A stretch of DNA of 64,000 bases, from assembly GCF_030697375.1 (NCBI RefSeq), contig NZ_JAUYQD010000022.1, forward strand, positions 1 to 64,000, written 5' to 3'. The position numbers and the translations under genes were made by a program. Origin of the DNA: Rhodoferax sp. (lineage in GTDB: Bacteria > Pseudomonadota > Gammaproteobacteria > Burkholderiales > Burkholderiaceae_C). This document shows, piece by piece, positions 38,237 through 48,934 of the stretch. The stretch's first letter is position 1; every line of letters starts with the position of its first letter. Under the pieces are notes generated by a model. It saw nothing but the letters and a program-made list of their open reading frames with translations, did no database searches and was not told the DNA's origin.

Positions 38237-39855
38237 AAAAAAGAAAATTGAAACAAAGGATCTACGCCAAGCAGTCCTGGTCATTGAAGCTGAAACGGCC
38301 AATGCAGCTGCGTGAGATTGCGATCCTGGCACGCGAAGTGGTGGTGCAGTTGCGTGAAAACAAGGCGGATGGAAGAGATGGAACGGCCTCTGCCCGCGAA
38401 CGGGCGATTCTGGCTGCCGAGGCCGGGCAGGCCATGTCTGAAGACCAGATACAGTTGTTGAAGCAGACGAACGCCCACCTGGTCATCGCTACGATGGAAT
38501 CGCTCAGGCTGACCGAACAAGTTGAAATGGCCAGAGTGGAACTGGACCACCTGGCGCACCACGACCCGCTCACCGATTTGCCCAATCGCATACTGATGCA
38601 AGACCGGTTGGGCCAGGCCATTGAGGCAGCGCGGCGTCAAGGTCGACAACTGGCGGTGATCTATATGGACCTGGACCGCTTCAAACACATCAACGATTCC
38701 CTGGGGCATGCGGTAGGCGACCAATTGCTGCGCTCGGTGGCACAACGCCTGGTGGCCTGTGTGCGCCACTCGGACACGGTCAGCCGCCAGGGCGGGGATG
38801 AGTTCGTGTTGCTGCTGCCCTTGATTGAGCACGCCGAAGATGCTGCGTTGTCGGCGCAAAAAATGCTTGGGGCGCTTGCGCAGCCCCATCACATCGATGA
38901 CCACGATCTCTATGTCAGCGTGAGTATTGGCATCGGCATCTTCCCTAACGATGGGCAAGATGCAGAAGCTTTGGTCAAGAGTGCGGACGCCGCCATGTAC
39001 TACGCCAAGGAGACCGGGCGCAACAATTACAAGTTTTTCGAGTCGGGCATGAATCTGCGGGCCATCCAGCGGCAATCCATTGAGGCCAGCCTGCGCAAGG
39101 CTTTGGATCAGCAAGAATTTGCCTTGTATTACCAGCCCAAAGTCAATCTGGTCAGCGGCGCCGTGGTGGGGGTGGAGGCGCTCATCCGCTGGCAGCACCC
39201 GGAACAAGGCCTGCTGCAGCCCTCGCATTTTGTGGCCATTGCCGAAGACTGTGGCCTGATTTTGCCGATTGGCCGCTGGGTGCTGCGCGAAGCCTGTCTG
39301 CAGGCCCAGGCCTGGCAGCAAATGGGCCTGCCGCCGATCACCATGGCCGTCAACACCTCTGCGACCGAGTTCCGCGACCGCGATTTTCTGTACAACTTGC
39401 GCACGACGCTGGATGAAACCCATTTCGATCCGCACTGTCTGGAGCTTGAGTTGACGGAAGGTGTCCTCATGCAGGAAGCCGAGTCCACCCATATCGTGTT
39501 GCATGCGCTGGCCGACTTGGGCGTGCAGTTGGCGGTCGATGACTTTGGAACGGGGTATTCCAGCCTGAGCTACCTGAGCCGGTTCCCGATTGACACCCTG
39601 AAGATCGACCAGTCGTTTATCAGCCATATGAGCGCCAATCCGGACGATGCCGCCATTGTCAGCGCCGTGATCAGCATGGGTAAAAGCCTCAATCAACGCG
39701 TTATTGCGGAGGGGGTGGAGACACCCGCGCAGCTGGCTTTTTTGCTGGCCCAGCACTGTGATGAGGGCCAAGGCTTTTATTTCAGCCGTCCGGTCACGGC
39801 GCAGGCCTTTGCCAGCTTGCTGCAAACGGGTAGGCTTGCGGCACATCTGCCCTGA
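38233..39855 (+). CDS. GGDEF-EAL bifunctional c-di-GMP protein
   Basis: RHSDTVSRQGGDEF (intact I-site RxxD and GGDEF), VEALIRW, LELTEGVL, DDFGTGYSSLSYL, EGVET; ATGA overlap with KaiC-like gene. Confidence 0.94.
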   Translation: MKKRKLKQRIYAKQSWSLKLKRPMQLREIAILAREVVVQLRENKADGRDGTASARERAILAAEAGQAMSEDQIQLLKQTNAHLVIATMESLRLTEQVEMARVELDHLAHHDPLTDLPNRILMQDRLGQAIEAARRQGRQLAVIYMDLDRFKHINDSLGHAVGDQLLRSVAQRLVACVRHSDTVSRQGGDEFVLLLPLIEHAEDAALSAQKMLGALAQPHHIDDHDLYVSVSIGIGIFPNDGQDAEALVKSADAAMYYAKETGRNNYKFFESGMNLRAIQRQSIEASLRKALDQQEFALYYQPKVNLVSGAVVGVEALIRWQHPEQGLLQPSHFVAIAEDCGLILPIGRWVLREACLQAQAWQQMGLPPITMAVNTSATEFRDRDFLYNLRTTLDETHFDPHCLELELTEGVLMQEAESTHIVLHALADLGVQLAVDDFGTGYSSLSYLSRFPIDTLKIDQSFISHMSANPDDAAIVSAVISMGKSLNQRVIAEGVETPAQLAFLLAQHCDEGQGFYFSRPVTAQAFASLLQTGRLAAHLP

Positions 39856-39879
39856 CGGGCCAAGGCATTCCCGGCTGGC

Positions 39880-40539
39880 CTAGCGCAAACGCAAGGGCTG
39901 CAGCAACACCACCAGGGCACCCGCGCCGCCCTGCGCACGCGGGGCTTGCACAAAAGCCACCACCTCGGACTTTTGCACCAGCCAGCGGTGCACCTTGTCT
40001 TTGAGCACCGGTGTCTTGCTGGGCGAGCCCAGGCCCTTGCCGTGCACCACCCGCACGCAGCGGATGCCTTGTTTGTGCGACTCGCGGATGAAACTGCCCA
40101 GAGCTTCGCGCGCCTCGTCGCTGCGCAAGCCGTGCAGGTCCACCTGCCGCTGGATCGACCATTCGCCCCGGCGCAGCCTGCGCGCCACATCCATGCCGAC
40201 GCCGGGCCGCCGAAAACTCAGGTGTTCATCGGTGTCCAGCAGGGTGCTCACATCCACTTCGTCACTCAGGGCTTCGCGCAAGGCGGCTTCCTCGTCCAGC
40301 AGGCGCTGCATGGGTTCGGGCTCGGGCGGTTTGGGTTTGAGGTCGGCCGTGGGGGCGTGGCGCAAGCGGGTGACGGCCCCGGCCGCCATCTGGAACAGGT
40401 TGTGCTGGGCCGCCAGGCGTTTGGCCTCCAGGGCGCGTGTGGCCACCAGCAGGGCTTCATGCTGCGCGCGTGTCCGCATTTCCTGCTGCACCCATTTCAG
40501 GTCGGCCAGGGAGCGCAGGCGCAAGGGCGGGGTCGTCAT
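39880..40539 (-). CDS. Smr-domain (MutS2-type) protein
   Basis: [55 protein letters not shown]. Confidence 0.92.
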   Translation of the reverse strand: MTTPPLRLRSLADLKWVQQEMRTRAQHEALLVATRALEAKRLAAQHNLFQMAAGAVTRLRHAPTADLKPKPPEPEPMQRLLDEEAALREALSDEVDVSTLLDTDEHLSFRRPGVGMDVARRLRRGEWSIQRQVDLHGLRSDEAREALGSFIRESHKQGIRCVRVVHGKGLGSPSKTPVLKDKVHRWLVQKSEVVAFVQAPRAQGGAGALVVLLQPLRLR

Positions 40540-41246
40540 AACAGACCGTTTTCTGCCATGGACAGGGCCTGCCCCTGGGCGACGATGATGTGGTCCAGCA
40601 CCCGCACGTCCACCAGGGCCAAGGCAGCCTTGAGGGTGTGGGTCAGCGCCTCATCGGCGCGCGAGGGCTGCACCGTGCCGCTGGGGTGGTTGTGCGCCAG
40701 CACCACGGCGGCCGCCTGGTGGTGCAGCGCCTTCACGACCACTTCACGGGGATAGACCGATGTTTGCGTCAAGGTACCGTGAAACAACTCTTCCATGGCC
40801 AGCAGCCGGTTTTGCACGTCCAGAAACAGCACGGCAAACACCTCGTGGCTGCGGGCTGCCAGGTGCAGTTGCAGGTAGTGCTTGACCGCGTTGGGGTCGG
40901 CAAACACCGTGCGTTCCTGCAATTGTTGCGCCATGGCGCGGCGGGCCAATTCCAATACGGCGATCAGCTCGCAGCGTTTGGCCGGGCCAATGCCCTTGAC
41001 GCGCTTGAGATCGTCCGCCGTGGCGTTGAGCAGGCCGGCAATGCCGCCAAACCCGGCGTTGTTGCCAGCCACGGGTGGTTTGCCCTGGAGTTGCAGCAAC
41101 TCGTCGGCCATCTGCAGCACCCCCTTGCCCTTGATGCCGGTGCGCAGCAGCAGCGCCAGCAACTCGGCGTCGCTCAGCGCGCTCGGGCCCCGCGCCATCA
41201 TCTTTTCACGGGGGCGGGCTTCGGCGGGCAGGTTTTTGAGAGGCAT
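40536..41246 (-). CDS. radC: RadC-family JAB/MPN protein
   Basis: [30 protein letters not shown] and [14 protein letters not shown]. Confidence 0.96.
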   Translation of the reverse strand: MPLKNLPAEARPREKMMARGPSALSDAELLALLLRTGIKGKGVLQMADELLQLQGKPPVAGNNAGFGGIAGLLNATADDLKRVKGIGPAKRCELIAVLELARRAMAQQLQERTVFADPNAVKHYLQLHLAARSHEVFAVLFLDVQNRLLAMEELFHGTLTQTSVYPREVVVKALHHQAAAVVLAHNHPSGTVQPSRADEALTHTLKAALALVDVRVLDHIIVAQGQALSMAENGLL

Positions 41247-41310
41247 GGTGGGGGGATGGGCACCGTTGCCCCATGGTTTCTACAATAGAGGGCAGTTTAT
41301 CGGGACTTTT

Positions 41311-41784
41311 ATGACTACAACGCTTCCCCTGGTCCAATCGGACTCCTTTCTTACCCTGCACTACCGCTTGGGCGGACCTGCTGGAAACGCCATCAACACC
41401 TTTGACGGCAAGCCCGCCACGCTGACCCTGGGCACTGGTGAGTTGTCTCCCGCGCTGGAGGCTTACCTGGTGGGGCTGGAGGAGGGCACCCGCGCCACGT
41501 TTGAGGTGCCCGCCGGCGCGGCCTTTGGCGAGCGCAACCCCGCCATGCAGCAGTGGCTGGACGCCAAGGTGCTGCGCGAGATGGGTGACCCGCAGGAATC
41601 TTTCCGTGTGGGCGACGTGGTCGAATTCCCCACCCCGGACGGACAGGGCAAATTTGCCGGGGCGGTGCTGCAAGTGCGCTACTCCTTCGGCAAAGACGAC
41701 CTGGAGGCCGTGTTGTTTGACTTCAACCACCCATTGGCAGGCCAGCCCGTGACGTTTGAAGTGCATGTGATTGGGGTGCTGTGA
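41311..41784 (+). CDS. FKBP-type peptidyl-prolyl isomerase (SlpA/FkpB-like)
   Basis: FLTLHYRLGG...FDGKPATLTLGTGELSPALEAYLVGLEEGTRATFEVPAGAAFGERNP. Confidence 0.9.
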   Translation: MTTTLPLVQSDSFLTLHYRLGGPAGNAINTFDGKPATLTLGTGELSPALEAYLVGLEEGTRATFEVPAGAAFGERNPAMQQWLDAKVLREMGDPQESFRVGDVVEFPTPDGQGKFAGAVLQVRYSFGKDDLEAVLFDFNHPLAGQPVTFEVHVIGVL

Positions 41785-42737
41785 GCGATTCCGTTGTGCC
41801 CCAGGAAATTCTTTTAGCGGAGCCGCGTGGTTTTTGCGCCGGGGTGGACCGCGCCATTGAAATCGTGGACCGCGCGCTGCAAAAGTTCGGCCGCCCCATC
41901 TACGTGCGCCACGAAATCGTGCACAACACCTATGTGGTGAACGACCTCAAGAACCGGGGCGCCATTTTTATCGAAGAGCTGGACGATGTGCCGCCCGGCG
42001 CCACCCTGGTGTTCTCCGCCCACGGCGTGAGCCAGGCGATCCAGCGCGAGGCGCAGGCGCGGGGTTTCCAGATTTTTGATGCCACCTGCCCCCTGGTCAC
42101 CAAGGTGCATGTGGAGGTGGCCAAGCTGCACAAAGAGGGTTTTGAATTCATCATGATTGGCCACAAGGGCCACCCCGAGGTGGAAGGCACCATGGGCCAG
42201 TTGGATAGCGGTATTCATCTGGTGGAAGACGTGGCCGATGTGGCCCGCGTGGCCCCCAGGCAGACCGAAAAACTGGCCGTGGTGACCCAGACCACGCTGA
42301 GTGTGGACGACGCTTCGGAGATTGCCGCCGCTGTCAAAGCGCGTTTCCCCAACGTGCGCGAGCCCAAACAGCAAGACATTTGTTACGCCACGCAAAACCG
42401 CCAGGACGCTGTCAAGATCATGAGCCCGCAGGTGGACATCGTGATTGTGGTGGGCAGCCCCACCAGCTCCAACAGCAACCGCCTGCGCGAAGTGGCCCGC
42501 AAGCTGGGCACCGAGAGCTACATGGTGGACAACGCCGACGAGTTGCGGCCCGAGTGGTTTGAAGGCCGCCAGCGCGTGGGCCTGACTGCGGGCGCCTCGG
42601 CGCCCGAGATTTTGGTGCGCGCCGTGATCGACCGCATCAAGGCCCTGGGCGCGGTCTCGGTGCGCAAGATGGACGGCATTGAAGAGACCGTGAAGTTTCC
42701 CTTGCCCAAAGGATTGAGACTGGATGATGCTATCTAA
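41781..42737 (+). CDS. ispH: 4-hydroxy-3-methylbut-2-enyl diphosphate reductase
   Basis: ILLAEPRGFCAGVDRAIEIVDRAL, GHKGHPEVEGTMGQ, TAGASAPEILV. Confidence 0.97.
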   Translation: MSDSVVPQEILLAEPRGFCAGVDRAIEIVDRALQKFGRPIYVRHEIVHNTYVVNDLKNRGAIFIEELDDVPPGATLVFSAHGVSQAIQREAQARGFQIFDATCPLVTKVHVEVAKLHKEGFEFIMIGHKGHPEVEGTMGQLDSGIHLVEDVADVARVAPRQTEKLAVVTQTTLSVDDASEIAAAVKARFPNVREPKQQDICYATQNRQDAVKIMSPQVDIVIVVGSPTSSNSNRLREVARKLGTESYMVDNADELRPEWFEGRQRVGLTAGASAPEILVRAVIDRIKALGAVSVRKMDGIEETVKFPLPKGLRLDDAI

Positions 42738-42782
42738 TTGATAGCTGTCTGCGCAATAAAATAGAGGGCTAGAGGCCTTTTT
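42729..42782 (+). repeat. Dispersed repeat copy D (overlaps ispH stop)
   Basis: GCTATCTAATTGATAGCTGTCTGCGCAATAAAATAGAGGGCTAGAGGCCTTTTT. Confidence 0.8.
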
Positions 42783-42799
42783 AACCCTCAACTCATTAA

Positions 42800-44134
<1,335 letters not shown>

Positions 44135-44165
44135 TAGAATCCGAGACGTTCGCGCAACAGAATTT

Positions 44166-44253
44166 GGAGAAGTGGCAGAGTGGCCGAATGTACCTGACTC
44201 GAAATCAGGCGTACCGAAAGGTACCGTGGGTTCGAATCCCACCTTCTCCTCCA
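44166..44253 (+). tRNA. tRNA-Ser (anticodon CGA)
   Basis: Acceptor GGAGAAG/CTTCTCC, anticodon arm CCTGA-CTCGAAA-TCAGG, long variable arm, T-arm GTGGG-TTCGAAT-CCCAC, encoded CCA. Confidence 0.95.
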
Positions 44254-44259
44254 AGTAAA

Positions 44260-44296
44260 AAACCCTGTAACTCAATGAGTTACAGGGTTTTTTTTG
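44260..44296 (+). terminator. Rho-independent terminator after tRNA-Ser
   Basis: AAACCCTGTAACTCA-a-TGAGTTACAGGGTTT followed by T run. Confidence 0.9.
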
Positions 44297-44362
44297 CGTT
44301 TGTTTTCCCCAGCGCTTTGTGCCAGAATCATTTCTGGTTCAAACGCCGGATTGGGATTTCAC

Positions 44363-44662
44363 ATGAGCTCCACGTCATCCATCGCTGCCTCGGGTATGCA
44401 AGCCGCCCTCACGCGCTTGAATTCGACCGCACACAACATCGCCAATGTGAGCACCGAGGGTTTTCGTCGGCAGGACGTCGTGTCAACAGAGCAGACGGGT
44501 GGTGGCGTGGCTCCGTCGCTTACCCGGTCCAGCACGGCAGGAGCGGCGTTGGAAACCGATGTGGTGGCCCAGCTCCAGGCCAAAAATGTTTTTTTGGCCA
44601 ATTTGGCAGTTTTCAAAACCAGTAACCAGATGGCCGGTGCGCTGCTGGACAAAACGGCGTAA
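44363..44662 (+). CDS. Orphan flagellar basal-body rod-like protein
   Basis: SSIAASGMQAALTRLNSTAHNIANVSTEGFRRQDV is the flagellar rod N-terminal motif; C-terminal FLANLAVFKTSNQMAGALLD. Confidence 0.75.
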   Translation: MSSTSSIAASGMQAALTRLNSTAHNIANVSTEGFRRQDVVSTEQTGGGVAPSLTRSSTAGAALETDVVAQLQAKNVFLANLAVFKTSNQMAGALLDKTA

Positions 44663-44689
44663 GCCATTGCGTCGCACCGATCACCACAT

Positions 44690-45391
44690 TCAGGGTGCGG
44701 CCGAATTGGCGCGCATGCAACGCTGAATATCACATGCCGTGGGCAATGCCGAGCGGTATTCAAGCACGGTCCGACGCAGGCGCTCATCACGCACAAAGCA
44801 TTTTTCACCTTGGCCGTTGCTGTAATAAGACGTCACGTCCACGCAGCGGCGGGAGTGCGCCATTAATCCGAAAAAATGTCCCATTTCGTGGGAGATCACC
44901 ATTTGCAGGGTTTGGCTGGCGTCGTAGGCCGGGTTTCGGGTTTTGAGCAGCTGAAATGCTGCAGGTCCCAATGCCAGGGTTCGCTTGCCCAAATCGGCCA
45001 AGCCAAAATTTCCCCGGCTGCTGAGGTCGCCCCATTGCACCAGCACAGTCCCGTCACGGCCTGCGTCCCCCTTCACAGGGGAATCCACGGCTTGCTGCAC
45101 GACCCTGCCAGCCACACCACATTGGGACCAGGCTGCGGCAGCGGCCTGGACCGCGGACATGACCTGTGATGGAGTGAACCACGCCGGTGCGTTGGTATGT
45201 ACATACACAAAGACCAAGGAAGCCGCCGCCGCAGGCTGGTCCTGCCCGTCGCCCCAGGTTGCCATCTCGCCAGGCAGGCATTGGGCGATTTCCTGGTCTC
45301 GAACGGATTCATAGGCCAGCGCCGAAAGGGCCGTAAAAGCCAGAGACAGACCCAGTAAAGTGAGTCGGGCCAGGTTGGGCAACGTATGCAT
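44690..45391 (-). CDS. Secreted matrixin-like zinc metalloprotease
   Basis: Signal peptide and HEMGHFFGLMAH zinc-binding motif (HExxHxxGxxH). Confidence 0.8.
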   Translation of the reverse strand: MHTLPNLARLTLLGLSLAFTALSALAYESVRDQEIAQCLPGEMATWGDGQDQPAAAASLVFVYVHTNAPAWFTPSQVMSAVQAAAAAWSQCGVAGRVVQQAVDSPVKGDAGRDGTVLVQWGDLSSRGNFGLADLGKRTLALGPAAFQLLKTRNPAYDASQTLQMVISHEMGHFFGLMAHSRRCVDVTSYYSNGQGEKCFVRDERLRRTVLEYRSALPTACDIQRCMRANSAAP

Positions 45392-45416
45392 GCTCCGCTG
45401 ATCGGTACCCCGGTGG

Positions 45417-46655
45417 CTACACGTGTACAGCGTGTTGTGCAAATGCTTGCGCCCATGGCGCGATGCTGCTTGCGGGCATGGGCCGTGCATAGTGGTAGCC
45501 CTGCGCATAGGTGCATCCCATGCTGGCGAGCGCCGCCCCGGTAGCGGCGTCTTCAATTCCCTCGGCCACGGTTGTGATATCCAGCAACCGTGACAGCTCC
45601 AGAGCCGATTTGATGATTTGGAAACTGCGTTCCGAAGTGTGCATTTGCTGCACGAAAGTTTTGTCAATTTTGATACACGAAAACGGCAGGGTTTGCAGGT
45701 AACTCAAGCCTGCATAGCCGGTCCCAAAATCATCCAGGGCAATGCCCACGCCCATGGCGCGCAGCTGATGCAGCGCGGCAGACACGGCGTCTAGGTTGCT
45801 AATGACAATGGTTTCGGTCAGTTCGATACGCAGCTCCTGGGGCTGCATGTGGTGTTCTTGCATACACACCTGAATACTTTCAACAATGCCGGGCCCGCAA
45901 AGCTCTGGGGCAGAGAGATTGACGCTCATGAACGGACTGTGGCGCCTGTCCGAAACACACAGCGTGCGCAGCTCTGGCCAATCGGTGGCGGCCTGGTTCA
46001 GCACCCACTGTCCAATCCGGTGAATCAACCCTGTTTTTTCGGCAAGCGGAATGAATTCCTCTGGGCTGACCATGCCCAACTGGGGATGGTGCCAGCGGAT
46101 CAGCGCCTCAAAACCGACGAGGGCCGCATCGCCGTACAAAATAATGGGCTGGTAAAACAACTCCAACTGGCTGTTGTCAATCGCATCTGACAGGTCGTGC
46201 GCCAACGAGAGTGTGCGCACGGCCGCCGCATGCAGGTCCACTGTTGGCAGTGCCGCTATGGTCGTGGTTTTGCGCTCTAAAGGCAGCGCCTCGGCGCAAG
46301 CGGGTTCCGCGCTGGAGTTGCGAAAACGCTCCAGCATCAAGCGCAAGAGGTATTGGATGACGGGATCCGCGCGGACCAGCAGTTCTTCGACATGGGCTCG
46401 GTCGATGCGCACCAGGCTGGTGGGAACCAAGGTCCGCACCGTGGCCGTGCGGGGCTGGCGGTCCAGCAGGGCCACCTCGCCGAACATGGCACCTTCGGCC
46501 AGCACCGCCACGCGCCGCTGGTCGGCTCCAGCCAACACTTCAACGCAACCACTCTCGATCACATAGGCAGCGTCGCCAGAATCCCCATTTTTGAAAACGG
46601 TGGTCTGTCCTTCGAACTGTTCGCGTGTGAAACCGTTGGCAATTTTTATCATCAT
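45417..46655 (-). CDS. Cyclic-nucleotide-binding domain fused to EAL c-di-GMP phosphodiesterase
   Basis: N-terminal cNMP domain (GDSGDAAYVIESGCVEVL, GAMFGEVALLDRQPRTATVRTL) and intact EAL motifs (FEALIRW, IELTET, DDFGTGYAG, KIDKTF, AEGIED). Confidence 0.9.
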   Translation of the reverse strand: MMIKIANGFTREQFEGQTTVFKNGDSGDAAYVIESGCVEVLAGADQRRVAVLAEGAMFGEVALLDRQPRTATVRTLVPTSLVRIDRAHVEELLVRADPVIQYLLRLMLERFRNSSAEPACAEALPLERKTTTIAALPTVDLHAAAVRTLSLAHDLSDAIDNSQLELFYQPIILYGDAALVGFEALIRWHHPQLGMVSPEEFIPLAEKTGLIHRIGQWVLNQAATDWPELRTLCVSDRRHSPFMSVNLSAPELCGPGIVESIQVCMQEHHMQPQELRIELTETIVISNLDAVSAALHQLRAMGVGIALDDFGTGYAGLSYLQTLPFSCIKIDKTFVQQMHTSERSFQIIKSALELSRLLDITTVAEGIEDAATGAALASMGCTYAQGYHYARPMPASSIAPWAQAFAQHAVHV

Positions 46656-46763
46656 CACCCCTCGTTCGTGCAGCGTGCATTGTGACTCGGATTCAACCCT
46701 GCCATGGGTTTGACCTCCCTGCACCCGCTTGACACAACGCTGGAAGCAAGAAAAATTCATTGC

Positions 46764-46784
46764 AAATGAGAATAGTTCTCATTT
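46764..46784. promoter_or_regulatory. fur box: Fur box
   Basis: AAATGAGAA-TAG-TTCTCATTT, perfect inverted repeat matching the Fur box pattern, just upstream of 46796. Confidence 0.88.
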
Positions 46785-46795
46785 ATACTTAACGC

Positions 46796-47068
46796 ATGAT
46801 GAAATCTTCCCGATCAACTTCTTGTAAACACGTCGGCGTCGCACATAGCCATGTGGGTGATGTCTCGATGTGCCCAGATTGTGGTGTGGTCCATGTTTCG
46901 CTGCAATATTTCTCTATGCGTTTCGATCTGGAGGCGTTTCGCGACTTGGCGCAAATGCTGAGCCTTGCCCAGGCACGGATTGAGCAGTCCGCACCATCGT
47001 TGCCACCGCAGGGTGAGAGCCATGAGGTGATGCATTCGGAGGGGCCGCCCAAAGGGCTGGTCCATTGA
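46796..47068 (+). CDS. Small hypothetical protein with Cys/His motif
   Basis: 90 aa, CKHVGVAHSHVGDVSMCPDCGVVH; directly after the Fur box. Confidence 0.65.
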   Translation: MMKSSRSTSCKHVGVAHSHVGDVSMCPDCGVVHVSLQYFSMRFDLEAFRDLAQMLSLAQARIEQSAPSLPPQGESHEVMHSEGPPKGLVH

Positions 47069-48393
47069 GCGCCCCACAGAAGCAAATTACCGCAGGACCG
47101 ACCATGTGTGACCATGCAGCAGACCCGTCGTCGTCGATATTTTCTGGCCCACAGTGCACCAAGGATGCCACCACGCCCTCGACGGGGTCGCGGCGGCGAC
47201 GGTTGTGGGATTTGGACCACCAATGCCATTGCCCGGTGGTGGGCGTGTGCTTGCCCCTGGACACCTTGCGGCGGCTGGTGAACAAAGCGCTTGGGGGCGA
47301 GGCGTGTGCGGACGACTACGAAGTGCATGTGGGCGCGGTTGCCGAGTGTGCGCACCGAAACCGCTTGTCCGAACTTCTGCAAAATGAATTGGAAAAGCGT
47401 TTTTCCCGCGAAGTGCAGCAATTTCGCCCCGCCAAAACGACACGGGAGGTGGCCGAGTTGTGGGCAAAGGCCATCCGTCAAGGGGATGTAACGGGGGCGT
47501 TTTGGGCTGCCTTGACCCATGCACGCTGCGATGCGGTGCTGCAAGAGGTGCTGTGCCGCGACATGCATATGCTGCAACACCAGGCCGGGGCCACTGCGCG
47601 CATTGACGTGGCCAAGTTCCATGCGTTGCTGGGGGAGAACGCCGTCCTGACAAGGGAATTGGGCAAAGTGCAGGAGCGCAGCACCCGCCTTATCTCCGAA
47701 AAATCCGCCGAAATTGAACGCCTGGGCGCACAACTGGTGCGCGCCCGGGCGGAAAGCATAGGCAAGGACAGCCGTATTGCGTTTTTGAGTGAAGATTTGG
47801 CCGCCATCAAAGCGTCCCGGCCGGATGCCGACTTGGGCGCACGTCTGCAAAAGAAGATGGACCAGATGGCGTATCGCCAGACGGAACTGGAGAGCCTGTG
47901 CACCGAATTGCGGCAAAAACTGGCGTCCACAAGCAAAATACTGGACGGCATGGGCAGCGAGTCTGCGCGCGCCGGCATCCCGGGCATGGCGGAGCCGCTG
48001 GAGTTGCGAACATCGCCCGTGACTGTTTATTTGCACCAGAAAACCGTGCTTTGTGTGGGCGGGCGCAGCGGCAGCATCGCGAGTTACCGTGATGTGGTTG
48101 AGCGTGTTGGCGGGCGGTTTGCGCACCATGATGGTGGGCTGGAGGACAGCCAAAGCATTCTGGACTCCAGCTTGGCCGCTGCGGACCTGGTGATCTGCCA
48201 AACGGGCTGCATCAGCCACAACGCCTACTGGAAAGTGAAGGATTTCTGCAAGCGCACCGGCAAACGCTGCGTTTTTGTTGAAAATCCCAGCGCGTCCTCC
48301 CTGGTGCGCGGTCTGGAGCTGATTTCGAGCAAAGAAACCCATGCCGCTCCGGTGGAAAGTTCCGATGTGTTGCAAAGCGACACGAAGGGCTGA
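47065..48393 (+). CDS. DUF2325-domain protein
   Basis: C-terminal VLCVGGRSGSIASYRDVVERVGGRFAHHDGGLEDSQSILDSSLAAADLVICQTGCISHNAYWKVKDFCKRTGKRCVFVENPS; TTG start at 47065 overlaps the upstream stop, ATG alternative at 47104. Confidence 0.85.
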   Translation: MSAPQKQITAGPTMCDHAADPSSSIFSGPQCTKDATTPSTGSRRRRLWDLDHQCHCPVVGVCLPLDTLRRLVNKALGGEACADDYEVHVGAVAECAHRNRLSELLQNELEKRFSREVQQFRPAKTTREVAELWAKAIRQGDVTGAFWAALTHARCDAVLQEVLCRDMHMLQHQAGATARIDVAKFHALLGENAVLTRELGKVQERSTRLISEKSAEIERLGAQLVRARAESIGKDSRIAFLSEDLAAIKASRPDADLGARLQKKMDQMAYRQTELESLCTELRQKLASTSKILDGMGSESARAGIPGMAEPLELRTSPVTVYLHQKTVLCVGGRSGSIASYRDVVERVGGRFAHHDGGLEDSQSILDSSLAAADLVICQTGCISHNAYWKVKDFCKRTGKRCVFVENPSASSLVRGLELISSKETHAAPVESSDVLQSDTKG

Positions 48394-48439
48394 ACATGCC
48401 CCTCAGTCAGGAACCCCAACCCACCCCAAGGAGCGCAAT

Positions 48440-48895
48440 ATGGACGACGTTAAGAATCAGGCGGCGATTGATGCACTCAACCGCATCCTGGAGTTGGAAT
48501 TGGCCGGAGTGGTGCGGTACACGCACTACTCGCTCATGGTGTATGGCTTCAACCGCATCCCCATTGTGGCTTGGCTGAAAGACAACGCGCAGGAGGGGCT
48601 TGACCATGCGCACAGGGCTGGCGAGATGGTGACGCTGCTGGGTGGTCACCCGTCCCTGAAAATAGGGCCCCTGCTGGAGACCGCAAAACACGATATCGGC
48701 GACATTCTCCGTGAAAGCCTGAAGCACGAAAAAGTTGCGCTGGCAGACTATTACGCCTTATTGGCCATTGCCCAAGGCTATTCGGTGCCGCTGGAAGAAT
48801 ATGCCAGAGACATGATCGCCATGGAAGAAATGCACCTGGATGCAGTCAATAAAATGCTGCGCCGCCCCGGCGCCATAGCCCCTTTCAACGAGTAG
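48440..48895 (+). CDS. Bacterioferritin-like (ferritin-like diiron) protein
   Basis: ALNRILELELAGVVRYTHYSLMVYGFNR...DHAHRAGEMVTLLGGHPSL...YARDMIAMEEMHLD. Confidence 0.87.
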   Translation: MDDVKNQAAIDALNRILELELAGVVRYTHYSLMVYGFNRIPIVAWLKDNAQEGLDHAHRAGEMVTLLGGHPSLKIGPLLETAKHDIGDILRESLKHEKVALADYYALLAIAQGYSVPLEEYARDMIAMEEMHLDAVNKMLRRPGAIAPFNE

Positions 48896-48934
48896 CGCTG
48901 CGGGCGCCCGCACAGTGCCTGTTTGGCGCGCGGG

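Noticed and set aside
38281-39846. 521-aa minus-strand ORF opposite the GGDEF-EAL gene
   Set aside because: Antisense shadow ORF; plus strand has intact GGDEF/EAL motifs.
46789-48375. 528-aa minus-strand ORF opposite the DUF2325 operon
   Set aside because: Antisense shadow; would also run into the Fur box promoter region.
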